From positions 1-64,000 of IMG/VR virus record IMGVR_UViG_3300028027_000060: a stretch of 64,000 bases of DNA, one strand, 5' to 3'. This document shows positions 31,284 through 40,100 of this stretch, one piece after another. A program made the translations under genes and the position numbers. The notes beneath the pieces were generated by a model. That model was not told where the DNA came from, searched no databases, and saw nothing but the letters and a program-made list of their open reading frames with translations. Numbering within the stretch: the stretch's first letter is position 1; the number at the start of each line of letters is the position of its first letter. The stretch is from a virus.

Positions 31284-34200
31284 TACCTTACGGGGATTAA
31301 GTTGCCATACTGATCAGGGGCGTAATTTACACCATTTATCGTTATGATTGGGTTCCCGTTTGGAGAAACTTGCTGCTGCGGCTGTTGTACGGGCTGTTGT
31401 GCTGGCTGTTGAGGCGTGATGCCGCCTACCACCTTGTTGGCCGTGCCTAGTCCCCTGTTGATCGCGCTCATCTGCATGGACATCTTCTGTGCCGCGCTGA
31501 GTTTATTCCCCGCAGCGAATGCCTTAGACGCGTTGTTTGCCACGCCTGCCCCAACGAACATAGAGGCCACGTTGCCTAAGCCGTTTACCACGTCCCCGAC
31601 CTGGTCAAGTTTGCCCGTGTGCTGAGATGCGTCGTAGTTCTTGGCGTCGATCTGTCCGACCTGGTTGACGATGTTACCCACGCCGCCTACAGCCGAGGCT
31701 ATGGGTGCGGTTACTGGAATGACCTTGAGCGCCGTACCCGCGAGCTTGCCAGCAAAGTTTGCCCCAGTGTCGAACCTGTCGTTGTTGTACTGGTCCTCGT
31801 CCACTATGTCCTGCATGGACTTGATGCCAGCAACACTGCCGACGGCCCCGAGTGCGGTGTCGGCTATCCCGTAGCCCACGTCGCCAAGTGCGTTCCAGAA
31901 CCCGCCCTGCTTTGCCTTGAGCTTTGGGTTTTTGCCTGTGTACTTTATCTTGCCGCCAGCGATCTCTACGTCGATGCCGCCCTGTGCATGGCTCTTGCCC
32001 TTGAACTCCTTGATAACCTCCCACTTGCCGCCTGGCTTGAAGTCGAACGACATGCCGTCCTTGGCCTTCTTCTGGCCTGGGGGACACTTCACCTCGACCT
32101 TGTTTTCGCGGACCATCTTGTCCACGTCCTGCATGGTGACAACCTTTTCGCCAAGCGCCTTCTTCATTGCCAGCTCTGCCTCGGTAAGGCCGCCCTGCTT
32201 CTGTTGCTTCTTGGCATCGGCCAGCTTTGCCTGGGCTGCGGACAACTCCTCGAGAGACAGCGTGCCCTGGCCCGTGGCCTGCTCGCTGACAAGGTGGTCG
32301 TGTATCATCTGCTCCAAGGCGTTTACGGCGGCTATGCGCTGCTGTCCAGCCGTTGGGATCTCTGGCATCTTTGGAGGTCCTGCCTTCTTGCGCTTCTCTG
32401 GCTCCTGCTTCTGGCCCTCCTGCTTGGTCTTGTTGACCTCCTCCTGTAACGCGGCGTACTGCTTGCCGTCTGCGGTGTTTTTCCACTCAGCCTCGGTGAC
32501 CTCGTATGCCTGGTCTGGGGTCATGCCCTGTGCTATCAACTCCTTGACACGGCCCTGGCTTTCCTGCACACCCTTCTCCATCAGGTCCATCATCTCCTGC
32601 TCCTTCTGGGCGACGGTTGCCTCTGGGGTACGTGTCTTGCCCTGCTTCTTGCCCTTGGATGGCTTCTTGCCCCCCTTGGTCTCCTCTGCCGCAAGTTTGT
32701 TCTTCCAGTAGTCCACGTCGGAGTCTGCAAATCTCTTAGCGTCATCGTCGGACATACCCTCCACGTCGTAGCCGTTCTCCGCAAGGAACTCCTTGGCGGT
32801 CTTCTTGCCGTCGATGTAGTCAAACGCTGCCCGTGCCTCCTTACGTGCCCTGTCGGCCGCCTGTTGTTTTGCCGCGTCGTTAGACTTGATGCGCTCAATG
32901 TCGGACGTGGTTATGGCTGGGGCGTTGTCGATGTGGTCCTGCTCGGTCACGGCCTGTAGCACGCGCTCGCGAGGGTCCTCAGATACTACTTCTTCTTGTG
33001 CTTGAAGTACTCCACCTGCTGGAGTCGTTTCTGTGCCTGCGCCTTCGACAGGTTGGGTTGTGATAGGTTCTTGCCCGACTCCGACTTCACCTGGTACCCC
33101 TTGGATGTTTTCTTGATCATTTTTTTTACCGTTTAATATGTCGTAAATACTCTGCTCATTTGCCGCGATCTGCTCCTTAGCCTTTCCATACTCGTTGGAC
33201 TCGGCTGGGTTGTCTGCCATTGACTGGCGGTGCGCCCTGTTCTGGTTGGCTATGGACTTGATTGCGTTCCTTTGCGTCTGGTCCAACTTGGACCATAACG
33301 GGTTGCTTACAACCGATGTCAAAAAGTCGTCAGCCATCTTGGTGGCCTCGACCAGGTCTGCGGTGTTGTTGTAAGCCTGTTCCGACCCCGCCTGCTGGGC
33401 CTGTAGGTCTTCAGCGCTTGGCTTCTTCTTGTCCTCAATCTCTACCTGCCTTGGTGCGAACACGGCCTTTGCTATGCCGCTTATGTTCTCAGACATTGAC
33501 TTCCATGCACCCTTGGTCTTGTGGTCGTTTACCTGTTTCTGCAAATCGTCTAGGATAGGCTTGGTGTTGCCAAAGCCCTCAACGCTAACACGCTCCTTGG
33601 CCAACATGGTCAAGAAGTCCTTGTTGGTGCCAAGATTCCTTGCATCCTCTGGGGTCATCATCATGACCGTGCCGTCGGCATAGGTCAGAGTGAGCATGTC
33701 TGGAGACTTGCCCTGTAGGTACTCGGCGCCCGTGCGCTCGTAGTCCGACTGCTGTTGGCGATACATCTTGGACAGGATCGGGTCCTGGTCGTGCTTGTCT
33801 GCGTTCCTTCTCGCCTCGTCTGCGCGTGCCGTAAAGAATCCGTACACGTTGCGCTGTGCGTTGTTTAACTTAGCATCGTCAGCAGACTTCTTAATGGTCT
33901 CTGCATGCGTTATCTGCTCCTGCATCACCGCCGCTTCATCCTTGTCAACCTGCCCGCTGGCAAACATTGCAGACACGACAGAACGTGCGTACTTCTCATC
34001 TTTATCGAACACAAGTTTCTGTAGGTACTGCCTGCGCTGGTCCTCAAAGCCTCCCACCAACGTGGCCTTGTCTTGGAAAGCCTTGGCGTCGTCTACGGCC
34101 TGTCCCTGGCGAGACTTTGTCCTGGCACCTCCAACAAATCCTAACAGACCTATTGGGGCCACGCCTACAAGGGTCTCCTGGATGCGCTTTGCTGAGTACA

Positions 34201-36775
34201 TCTCGCCAAAGTTTGCGGTAGGCGAAACCTCGTTTATGATGTTCTCCTCGAATATGTTCTGCGGTATCTCCTGTAAAAACGTCTCGACCCCTACCTCAAT
34301 GCCTGCACCCACTGTGCCCCTGGTCACACGCCCTGCTATGTCCGCGCCTAAACCCCTTCCATAGCTGGGGATCATTCGGTATGCGCCCTTGGTGAGGGGA
34401 AGCCCGTCCAGTGCGTATGTTAAAAACAGTGCCTGTTGCGTGTCGATGCTGCGGTCTATGGCCTGCTGTGAGCGTCTAACGTCGCCAGTCTTGTCAAAAA
34501 CCTCCTGCCCGTTCTGGCCAGCTATAGACATGGTGTCCGTTGCCCATCCACTCAACCATCCAGCCATGAGGGTTATAGCCTCTGGCGCGGCGGCTCCGCC
34601 TGTTGCATATGTGGCAAGGGCCGTTGTTAAAAGACCTGGCGTCATGTTACCCGCGAGGCTACCCCCGAGGTTCTGCATGTTGTAGTACAGGTCGTCAGTG
34701 TTAAAGCCAAGGTCGCTGACCTTTGGCGCGGCCATGCTCCACTCGTTCTGCATAGCCTCCCCGAACACCTTCGTGTTGTTGCTGCCAAAGAAGCTGCCCA
34801 CGCTCTTTATGTACGAGCCTACGCCGTTCATGAACGAGCGACGGGCCATGTAAAGGGGAATGATTGACTCCTGGCTGGCGAGCTTTAGCTGCCTAAACAG
34901 TTCGTTGTTTTTCTCGGTAAACGCCTCGCCGTATGCCTCCGAGTATGCCGTGTTTATCTTCTCTAGGTCTGCCGCTGGTATTCCGCCGCTCAACTTCTGT
35001 AGTTCGGCATCCGTTGACTTGATTATGTTAGCCCTCTGTGTCTCAAACTTGGCGTTGTACCTGGAGTATATCTTGTTGGTCTCGGCTAGGATGTCCTCCT
35101 CTTTCGGCATCTGGTCCTGCATGGCCTTGCCTAGCGCGTCGAACTGGTCGTTGATCTTGCCGAACTCGCTCTGGTAGGTCATCTCGTCGATCTGGCCGTT
35201 CTGCATGGCGTCGTTCAGCTGCTGACCCTGCTGCTTTAGAGCCTCTATCTGTTCGCTGTATTGCTGAGATATCTCATCTGCCTGCTTCTTTGCCGCGCCA
35301 ATTATGATGTCGGCCTCGTCGCTTGCCTGTGACTGGTAGTCGTTGTATATGCCGTCTATCTGTGAGACAAACTTGGCGTTGATCTCCTCCTGGAACTTGC
35401 CGCTCTGGTACTTCTTACGCAGCTCATATTCCTCTGGGTGGTTTTCCTTGAAGTTCTCCTCGACGTTGTACATGTCCGACTCGGACTTTATAGCCGCCGC
35501 CGCCTTTGCGTACAGGGCCTCTGCGGCCAAGCCGTCGGGGTCCATGCCGTAGTGCTGGACAATCTCCTTCACCTGCTTGTTGAGCTTGAAGGCGTCAACG
35601 GTAGGCTGGCTGATGGTATCATCCGCCTCGGTTAAAAAGTGTGCGTATGTCTTGCTGTTGAAGTTTTCCTCGACAAGTTTGTCCATTGGCAACGAACCCA
35701 TTGCAGAGTTTTGCTCGTCGTTGACCGTGCGCAGCTGCTTTAGGATCCTGTTCTTTACCTCCTCGTGTGTTGCCTTGCGCTTGTTTGGGTTAGGCTCGTA
35801 GTACTCGCCTGGCCACGGGATGTCTGTGCCCACGTACTTCTGCCAAAGCTCTTTGCTTGCCGCTACCTTGTCGTAGTTAACCGTGATGTCGTCAATAGAG
35901 ACGTCTCCGTTGGGAGCCACGCTGAGCATCACGTTGTCTGTCAGGCTCTTGGCGTCTAAATAGTCCTTTGAAGTGTCCTCGTAGCGAATAAGCCTTGACT
36001 TTACCTCGTCGTACTTGTCTGGGGCAAACATCTCCTCCTGCGGCTTCTGCACCATCTCGGCCAGTGAGAACTCACCAATGCCACGCTGCGGTCCTGTGGG
36101 CTTCTCTGCAACCTTGATCTTTGGTGCGCCACCCTTTGGCCTGTTTACCTGTCGGCCAGACAGTATGCCCTCGATCTCCTTTACGTTGTTGTCGAACCAG
36201 TCCTGGTTGCCCCTGTCCTCAGCGTAAAGGTTTTCCTCGTCGCTAAAGTAACTTAACGGGGAGTCACGCTGTGCGATAATATTGTTCTTGGTGTTGCCAA
36301 CGGCAGCACGCATTCCCGATGACCACTTACGGACATTGTCGCCGCCGAGGGTATCGAGTTCGTCAAGTATCTGGTTGAGGTATGCCTGCTTGTCGGAGAA
36401 GTGCTTGGTGGTGTATCCCACGTCCCATCCGTCGTCAAGGGCCTGTTTTGCCTCGGTCTTTATGCTCTTGTGTACATCCTTTGCCTTGGCAAGCAGGGTC
36501 ATCTGCTTTTCTATAGACGCCTGGTCAACCGCGCCACTCTCTGTAGAAGGCTGCGCAGGCTCTCCTGAACCTGGTGTAGTACCCCCTTTTTTTTTTACAC
36601 CTAAAAGACCTTCAAATTCATTATAATCGGTAAAACCGAGATCCTTGTTTGACTCGTCAAAAAACAACTTGCGGTTGGCGTCATTTTCCATGAGGCCCTT
36701 AAACTCATTATAGTCGGCAAATCCCTGTGACTTGCCGTAGTTGTCGTATAAGAACTTTAACTGATTCTCGTTCAT
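31283..36775 (-). CDS. Giant internal virion (cargo) protein, 1830 aa
   Basis: 1830 residues, the largest product here. The N terminus repeats a short unit twice (GFADYNEFKGLM and GFTDYNEFEGLLG). The middle is mostly long helices and coiled coils, with a hydrophobic, glycine-rich patch (SLAGNMTPGLLTTALATYA) near residue 710 that may cross a membrane. The C-terminal part has the segment GKSHAQGGIDVEIAGGKIKY, common in internal proteins of these phages, then Ala/Gly-rich helices and a poly-Gln/Pro stretch. No RNA-polymerase signature (DFDGD) is present, unlike some crAss-like cargo proteins. Confidence 0.75.
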   Translation of the reverse strand: MNENQLKFLYDNYGKSQGFADYNEFKGLMENDANRKLFFDESNKDLGFTDYNEFEGLLGVKKKGGTTPGSGEPAQPSTESGAVDQASIEKQMTLLAKAKDVHKSIKTEAKQALDDGWDVGYTTKHFSDKQAYLNQILDELDTLGGDNVRKWSSGMRAAVGNTKNNIIAQRDSPLSYFSDEENLYAEDRGNQDWFDNNVKEIEGILSGRQVNRPKGGAPKIKVAEKPTGPQRGIGEFSLAEMVQKPQEEMFAPDKYDEVKSRLIRYEDTSKDYLDAKSLTDNVMLSVAPNGDVSIDDITVNYDKVAASKELWQKYVGTDIPWPGEYYEPNPNKRKATHEEVKNRILKQLRTVNDEQNSAMGSLPMDKLVEENFNSKTYAHFLTEADDTISQPTVDAFKLNKQVKEIVQHYGMDPDGLAAEALYAKAAAAIKSESDMYNVEENFKENHPEEYELRKKYQSGKFQEEINAKFVSQIDGIYNDYQSQASDEADIIIGAAKKQADEISQQYSEQIEALKQQGQQLNDAMQNGQIDEMTYQSEFGKINDQFDALGKAMQDQMPKEEDILAETNKIYSRYNAKFETQRANIIKSTDAELQKLSGGIPAADLEKINTAYSEAYGEAFTEKNNELFRQLKLASQESIIPLYMARRSFMNGVGSYIKSVGSFFGSNNTKVFGEAMQNEWSMAAPKVSDLGFNTDDLYYNMQNLGGSLAGNMTPGLLTTALATYATGGAAAPEAITLMAGWLSGWATDTMSIAGQNGQEVFDKTGDVRRSQQAIDRSIDTQQALFLTYALDGLPLTKGAYRMIPSYGRGLGADIAGRVTRGTVGAGIEVGVETFLQEIPQNIFEENIINEVSPTANFGEMYSAKRIQETLVGVAPIGLLGFVGGARTKSRQGQAVDDAKAFQDKATLVGGFEDQRRQYLQKLVFDKDEKYARSVVSAMFASGQVDKDEAAVMQEQITHAETIKKSADDAKLNNAQRNVYGFFTARADEARRNADKHDQDPILSKMYRQQQSDYERTGAEYLQGKSPDMLTLTYADGTVMMMTPEDARNLGTNKDFLTMLAKERVSVEGFGNTKPILDDLQKQVNDHKTKGAWKSMSENISGIAKAVFAPRQVEIEDKKKPSAEDLQAQQAGSEQAYNNTADLVEATKMADDFLTSVVSNPLWSKLDQTQRNAIKSIANQNRAHRQSMADNPAESNEYGKAKEQIAANEQSIYDILNGKKNDQENIQGVPGEVGVGQEPITTQPVEGAGTETTPAGGVLQAQEEVVSEDPRERVLQAVTEQDHIDNAPAITTSDIERIKSNDAAKQQAADRARKEARAAFDYIDGKKTAKEFLAENGYDVEGMSDDDAKRFADSDVDYWKNKLAAEETKGGKKPSKGKKQGKTRTPEATVAQKEQEMMDLMEKGVQESQGRVKELIAQGMTPDQAYEVTEAEWKNTADGKQYAALQEEVNKTKQEGQKQEPEKRKKAGPPKMPEIPTAGQQRIAAVNALEQMIHDHLVSEQATGQGTLSLEELSAAQAKLADAKKQQKQGGLTEAELAMKKALGEKVVTMQDVDKMVRENKVEVKCPPGQKKAKDGMSFDFKPGGKWEVIKEFKGKSHAQGGIDVEIAGGKIKYTGKNPKLKAKQGGFWNALGDVGYGIADTALGAVGSVAGIKSMQDIVDEDQYNNDRFDTGANFAGKLAGTALKVIPVTAPIASAVGGVGNIVNQVGQIDAKNYDASQHTGKLDQVGDVVNGLGNVASMFVGAGVANNASKAFAAGNKLSAAQKMSMQMSAINRGLGTANKVVGGITPQQPAQQPVQQPQQQVSPNGNPIITINGVNYAPDQYGNLIPVR

Positions 36776-36793
36776 GCAATTATTTTTTTATCG

Positions 36794-38710
36794 TCAAAAG
36801 GAGTAGTCGTTCCACATGTCGGTCCTTACAAGCCAGTTCTTTGATAAATTATCTGGATCTAAATCTGGGCTTGCTGACTTTGTTGTCTTGTAAACCTCCT
36901 TTTTAGCGGCGTCAATCTTTTTAGCAAAGTTAGGATCTTTTAATTGATTTTGATCAAATTTTGCCCATGCATCCTTTAACTCTTTGCCTACGCCAGGTCT
37001 TGTATTTTCATCAGCATTTATCTGATTTATGTCTATGAGACCAGCAGCAAGCAAGATCAAGTCCCTTGTATTCCTGCCCGTATTAAAGCGGTAGTCAACA
37101 AGCCTAACCTTGGTCTGATCTGGTAACGAATCAAAGTCTGGTACCTGAGACCTTACTGGCTTGATGTACTCGTCTTCCATGCGCTGAGCATTCTTGCCTG
37201 TATAATTTTCATTAGCGTATTTACCAGTGGTTCCAAAACCACTTCCGCCAGGGGCACCATACTTCTGCTCGTGTTCCAATATCTTCAACGTCCAATCATC
37301 ACTCCAGCCTTTATTAGTAGAACCCTTTTGTGAAGACGAGGCGGGCGCTTGTGCTGATGTGCCTCCTGTGTTAGTGCTAACTGAACCTGCTGTTGTGGTT
37401 GGAGCTGCTGTTGTGGTTGAACCTGCTGTTGTGGCTGGAGTCTGAGCAGTGCTAACTACTTTTTTTTTTTCGCCAGTGCTAACACCTGCGTTTGCCCTCA
37501 TTCGTTCAGCCATTGTACCGCCTCCACTGGATGTTTTTGCTCCAGCGCTTGATCCAGCATTTGCTCCAGCATTTGCCGTGTTCTTGTTCTTGAACTCCAT
37601 GAACATGTCTGGGTATCCCTCGACGTCAAACTGGTCCTTGTTGTTGCCGTAGTTTACGGTAAGCTCAACCTCAACTCCATCCTCCTTCTTTCCAGTACCC
37701 ACCACCTCTACGTGGCCGTCTGGGCGTATCTTAAACCCGCCAGATGGTACGAAGTTAGATATGCGGTTGCCTTCGTCATCGTTAACATACACGGGCTTGG
37801 TGTTCTGTAGAAGTATCTTGTTGATGCCTAGGTTTTGATCGTACTTAGCCTCGGGATCCTTAGTGGCCACCTTTATTGTGGGCGGCTTTGTCTTGGTCCC
37901 GCTTCCAGTACTAGACTTGCGCGTGCCAGTTGAGCCTGTCTGTAAGTCCTCCTCGGCTGGCCATCGGCTCTGTCCCATCTTAGCTACACGCTCCGCAAAC
38001 GCGGCCTCGTCCTCTCCTGGCAACTTTAACGCCTCGTACTTCTCTTTTGTTTCTGGATCGTTCATTATAAGATCCAGCACAACTGACTTGTGTTCCTCTG
38101 GGTTCCTAGACTTTACCTTCTTCTTTCCCGTGTCTGTTACGCCTGGCTTTGGTATGGTCTCGTCAACAAACTTAATCATTGAGTAGTTTATCTTGACGGG
38201 GCTTTCCTCGTTACGCATCTTTGCACGCTCCTCGGGGGTCAGCTTTGGGTCTGAATACCTTTTCATCCACTCCGTAGTATGGTCCTTGTTGTACTTGGCC
38301 TCCTTGTCTCCGTTCATCAGCTTGTAGATGTCGTTGGAGTAAGCCTCGTTATCCTTTGCAAGCGATGCAGCTCTAGCCACCTTGTTCTCAAGCTCCCTCA
38401 TCTTACGGGTAACCTGCGGGTCCATGTCGTTAGGATCGATGCCCTTTGAGCGTAAATCTATAACATAGTCGTTGTAATCGTTCAGCGCCTTGTTTACGTG
38501 CTCGTAGTCGGCCTGCCACACGTCGGGCATCTCCGCCATATACGTGTTCCATGTGGCGTTCTGTTTCTTCTTCTCCTCCTCCTGCTTCTTTTGCTCGGCG
38601 ATGATATCCTTCTGCATCGTGTACATCTGGTTGTAGAACGCAGACGTGTCGATCACCGTGGCCTCGCCAGGTGCGCCGCTCGCTACTCTTGCTTCGCTTG
38701 GTACTGCCAT
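36794..38710 (-). CDS. Internal virion protein with C-terminal lysozyme-like domain
   Basis: 638 residues: a helical N-terminal half with a Glu/Lys-rich coil (QKKQEEEKKKQ), a Ser/Thr/Ala/Gly linker made of short repeats (TTAGSTTTAAPTTTAGS, ~420-455), and from ~475 a domain with LEHEQKYGAPGGSGFGT and LVDYRFNTGRNTRDLIL, resembling phage muramidase/transglycosylase domains with Glu in HEQ as candidate acid. It would cut the cell wall during DNA entry, separate from the lysis endolysin. The linker repeats also show at DNA level near 37380-37440. Confidence 0.7.
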   Translation of the reverse strand: MAVPSEARVASGAPGEATVIDTSAFYNQMYTMQKDIIAEQKKQEEEKKKQNATWNTYMAEMPDVWQADYEHVNKALNDYNDYVIDLRSKGIDPNDMDPQVTRKMRELENKVARAASLAKDNEAYSNDIYKLMNGDKEAKYNKDHTTEWMKRYSDPKLTPEERAKMRNEESPVKINYSMIKFVDETIPKPGVTDTGKKKVKSRNPEEHKSVVLDLIMNDPETKEKYEALKLPGEDEAAFAERVAKMGQSRWPAEEDLQTGSTGTRKSSTGSGTKTKPPTIKVATKDPEAKYDQNLGINKILLQNTKPVYVNDDEGNRISNFVPSGGFKIRPDGHVEVVGTGKKEDGVEVELTVNYGNNKDQFDVEGYPDMFMEFKNKNTANAGANAGSSAGAKTSSGGGTMAERMRANAGVSTGEKKKVVSTAQTPATTAGSTTTAAPTTTAGSVSTNTGGTSAQAPASSSQKGSTNKGWSDDWTLKILEHEQKYGAPGGSGFGTTGKYANENYTGKNAQRMEDEYIKPVRSQVPDFDSLPDQTKVRLVDYRFNTGRNTRDLILLAAGLIDINQINADENTRPGVGKELKDAWAKFDQNQLKDPNFAKKIDAAKKEVYKTTKSASPDLDPDNLSKNWLVRTDMWNDYSF

Positions 38711-40063
38711 TTAATTAAAATTTGAAAAATTTACCGAGTTTAATGCGTTCATCATATCGAATAGCGAAGATGGCGTCTGTCCCCACATTCCTGATTGATA
38801 TGGATTGCCACCTTGTGGAACCTGTTGTCCCGACTGAAGCGATTGTCCCCCCATAATATTACCATAGTTAGACGTGCCCTGGTTGCCCATTGACAATGGT
38901 AGCTGTTTAAATTGCCCCATCTGTGCGGCCATTTGATCTTGAAACATCTGAGCTATAGCCGCATCAGAGGAACCGTTTGGTGGTACTGCAACACCGCCTG
39001 GTAGGCTTCCCGTTATGGACCCCTGTTGGGACGGCATACCAGAGGGCATGTTGACCTGCATGTTTGGTGGAACGGTGTAAGACGGTGAAGGCTGTGATCC
39101 AAATCCATTATACGGGTTATTTCCCGTCATGGGGACCTGTGGCCCACCTGGTAGATTTCCTGTTACAGATCCAGGCGTGTAAAAAGATGTCGTTGGTTGG
39201 TTTACCGATATACTTGGCGGAACCATGTACGGCTGAGTTCCCGTGGCCCACACGCCTGCGCCTGGGGCGTTGGATGTAGGAACCTGGTTTCCGCCTGGTA
39301 GTTGCCCAGTAGTATTGCCGTAGTTTGATGGACTGGCGTTGGTGGTTGACAATGGTAGCTGTCTAAACTGGCCCATTTGAGCGGCTGTTTGATTTTGAAA
39401 ACCTTGGTTTATAATCGCGTCGGCGGCCTCTTGGTTTCTGCTGTTTTGACCTATGCTGTTTACAAATTTCTGTCCCGCTGGTGAACCTAAGAATTGAACC
39501 ATTGACTGACTAAGACCTTGCAAAGCACCTGCTTTGTTTTGTATGCCAGCACCAGTTAAACCTGCCGCTGCTGCTGCGTCGGCTTGAAATTTAGCTTGTT
39601 TGTCCCATTCCCACTTGTTCATCTCCTGCTGGCCCATGGTGCCATAGGCACTAGCCAAGGTGGCCTGTCTCTGGTTCCAGTCCGTAAGGGCCGTGTTACC
39701 AATAGACATGCTCTGGTCCATCTTCTTCTTTTCGAGTTCGGTCAAGCCGCCGAGTATCCCCGCGGCGCTGCCGCCCCTGCCTATCATATTACCGACGCCT
39801 TCTGCAACGTCGGTGTCGAGTCTGTTCTCTAAGTTCTTCTGGCCACTGAAGTATCGCGACTGGGCGTTGTTCTGCGCCATGCTGAGCTGCTTCTGGTAGC
39901 CCTGTGCAATGGGCATGTCTGGACGCACAAGGTTTTGCTTCAAAGCGTTCGCCTCCTTGGTCTGCTTTGCACCAAGCAACCCCTGGGATATGCCAGGACC
40001 CATCTGCACAAGCATGGATATCATCTGTGGAGTTAAACTACTTGTACCTGTTTCTGCTGCCAT
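38711..40063 (-). CDS. Internal virion protein with tandem repeats
   Basis: 450 residues from the ATG at 40063; the in-frame TTG at 40072 lies inside the promoter box. The first half is helical and Gln/Ala-rich, like small internal proteins of podoviruses. The second half is low-complexity Gly/Pro/Asn/Gln with repeats: AAQMGQFRQLPLS and AAQMGQFKQLPLS about 150 residues apart, and three copies of TGxLPGGxxVP. The repeat shows in DNA at 38897 and 39349. Starts 5 bases beyond a full promoter, so it is probably leaderless. Confidence 0.75.
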   Translation of the reverse strand: MAAETGTSSLTPQMISMLVQMGPGISQGLLGAKQTKEANALKQNLVRPDMPIAQGYQKQLSMAQNNAQSRYFSGQKNLENRLDTDVAEGVGNMIGRGGSAAGILGGLTELEKKKMDQSMSIGNTALTDWNQRQATLASAYGTMGQQEMNKWEWDKQAKFQADAAAAAGLTGAGIQNKAGALQGLSQSMVQFLGSPAGQKFVNSIGQNSRNQEAADAIINQGFQNQTAAQMGQFRQLPLSTTNASPSNYGNTTGQLPGGNQVPTSNAPGAGVWATGTQPYMVPPSISVNQPTTSFYTPGSVTGNLPGGPQVPMTGNNPYNGFGSQPSPSYTVPPNMQVNMPSGMPSQQGSITGSLPGGVAVPPNGSSDAAIAQMFQDQMAAQMGQFKQLPLSMGNQGTSNYGNIMGGQSLQSGQQVPQGGNPYQSGMWGQTPSSLFDMMNALNSVNFSNFN

Positions 40064-40068
40064 AGCTT

Positions 40069-40100
40069 GCAAATTTAAGATAAAACACCCTTAATTCCAA
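40069..40100 (-). promoter_or_regulatory. Promoter, TTG-20-TAAATTTGC, inside the end of the muzzle-like gene
   Basis: On the minus strand TTG (40100-40098), 20 bases, TAAATTTGC (40077-40069), then ATG after 5 bases. It overlaps the last codons and stop of the 1436-residue gene and would give a separate boost for the internal proteins. Confidence 0.75.

Noticed and set aside
31619-32711. Long plus-strand and alternative minus-strand frames (up to 276 codons) inside the 1830-residue gene
   Set aside because: They are shadows caused by strong codon bias in the real minus-strand frame; their products are low-complexity.
31283-36775. Virion RNA polymerase, as in some crAss-like phages
   Set aside because: No DFDGD-type catalytic motif is present in this or the other giant proteins.
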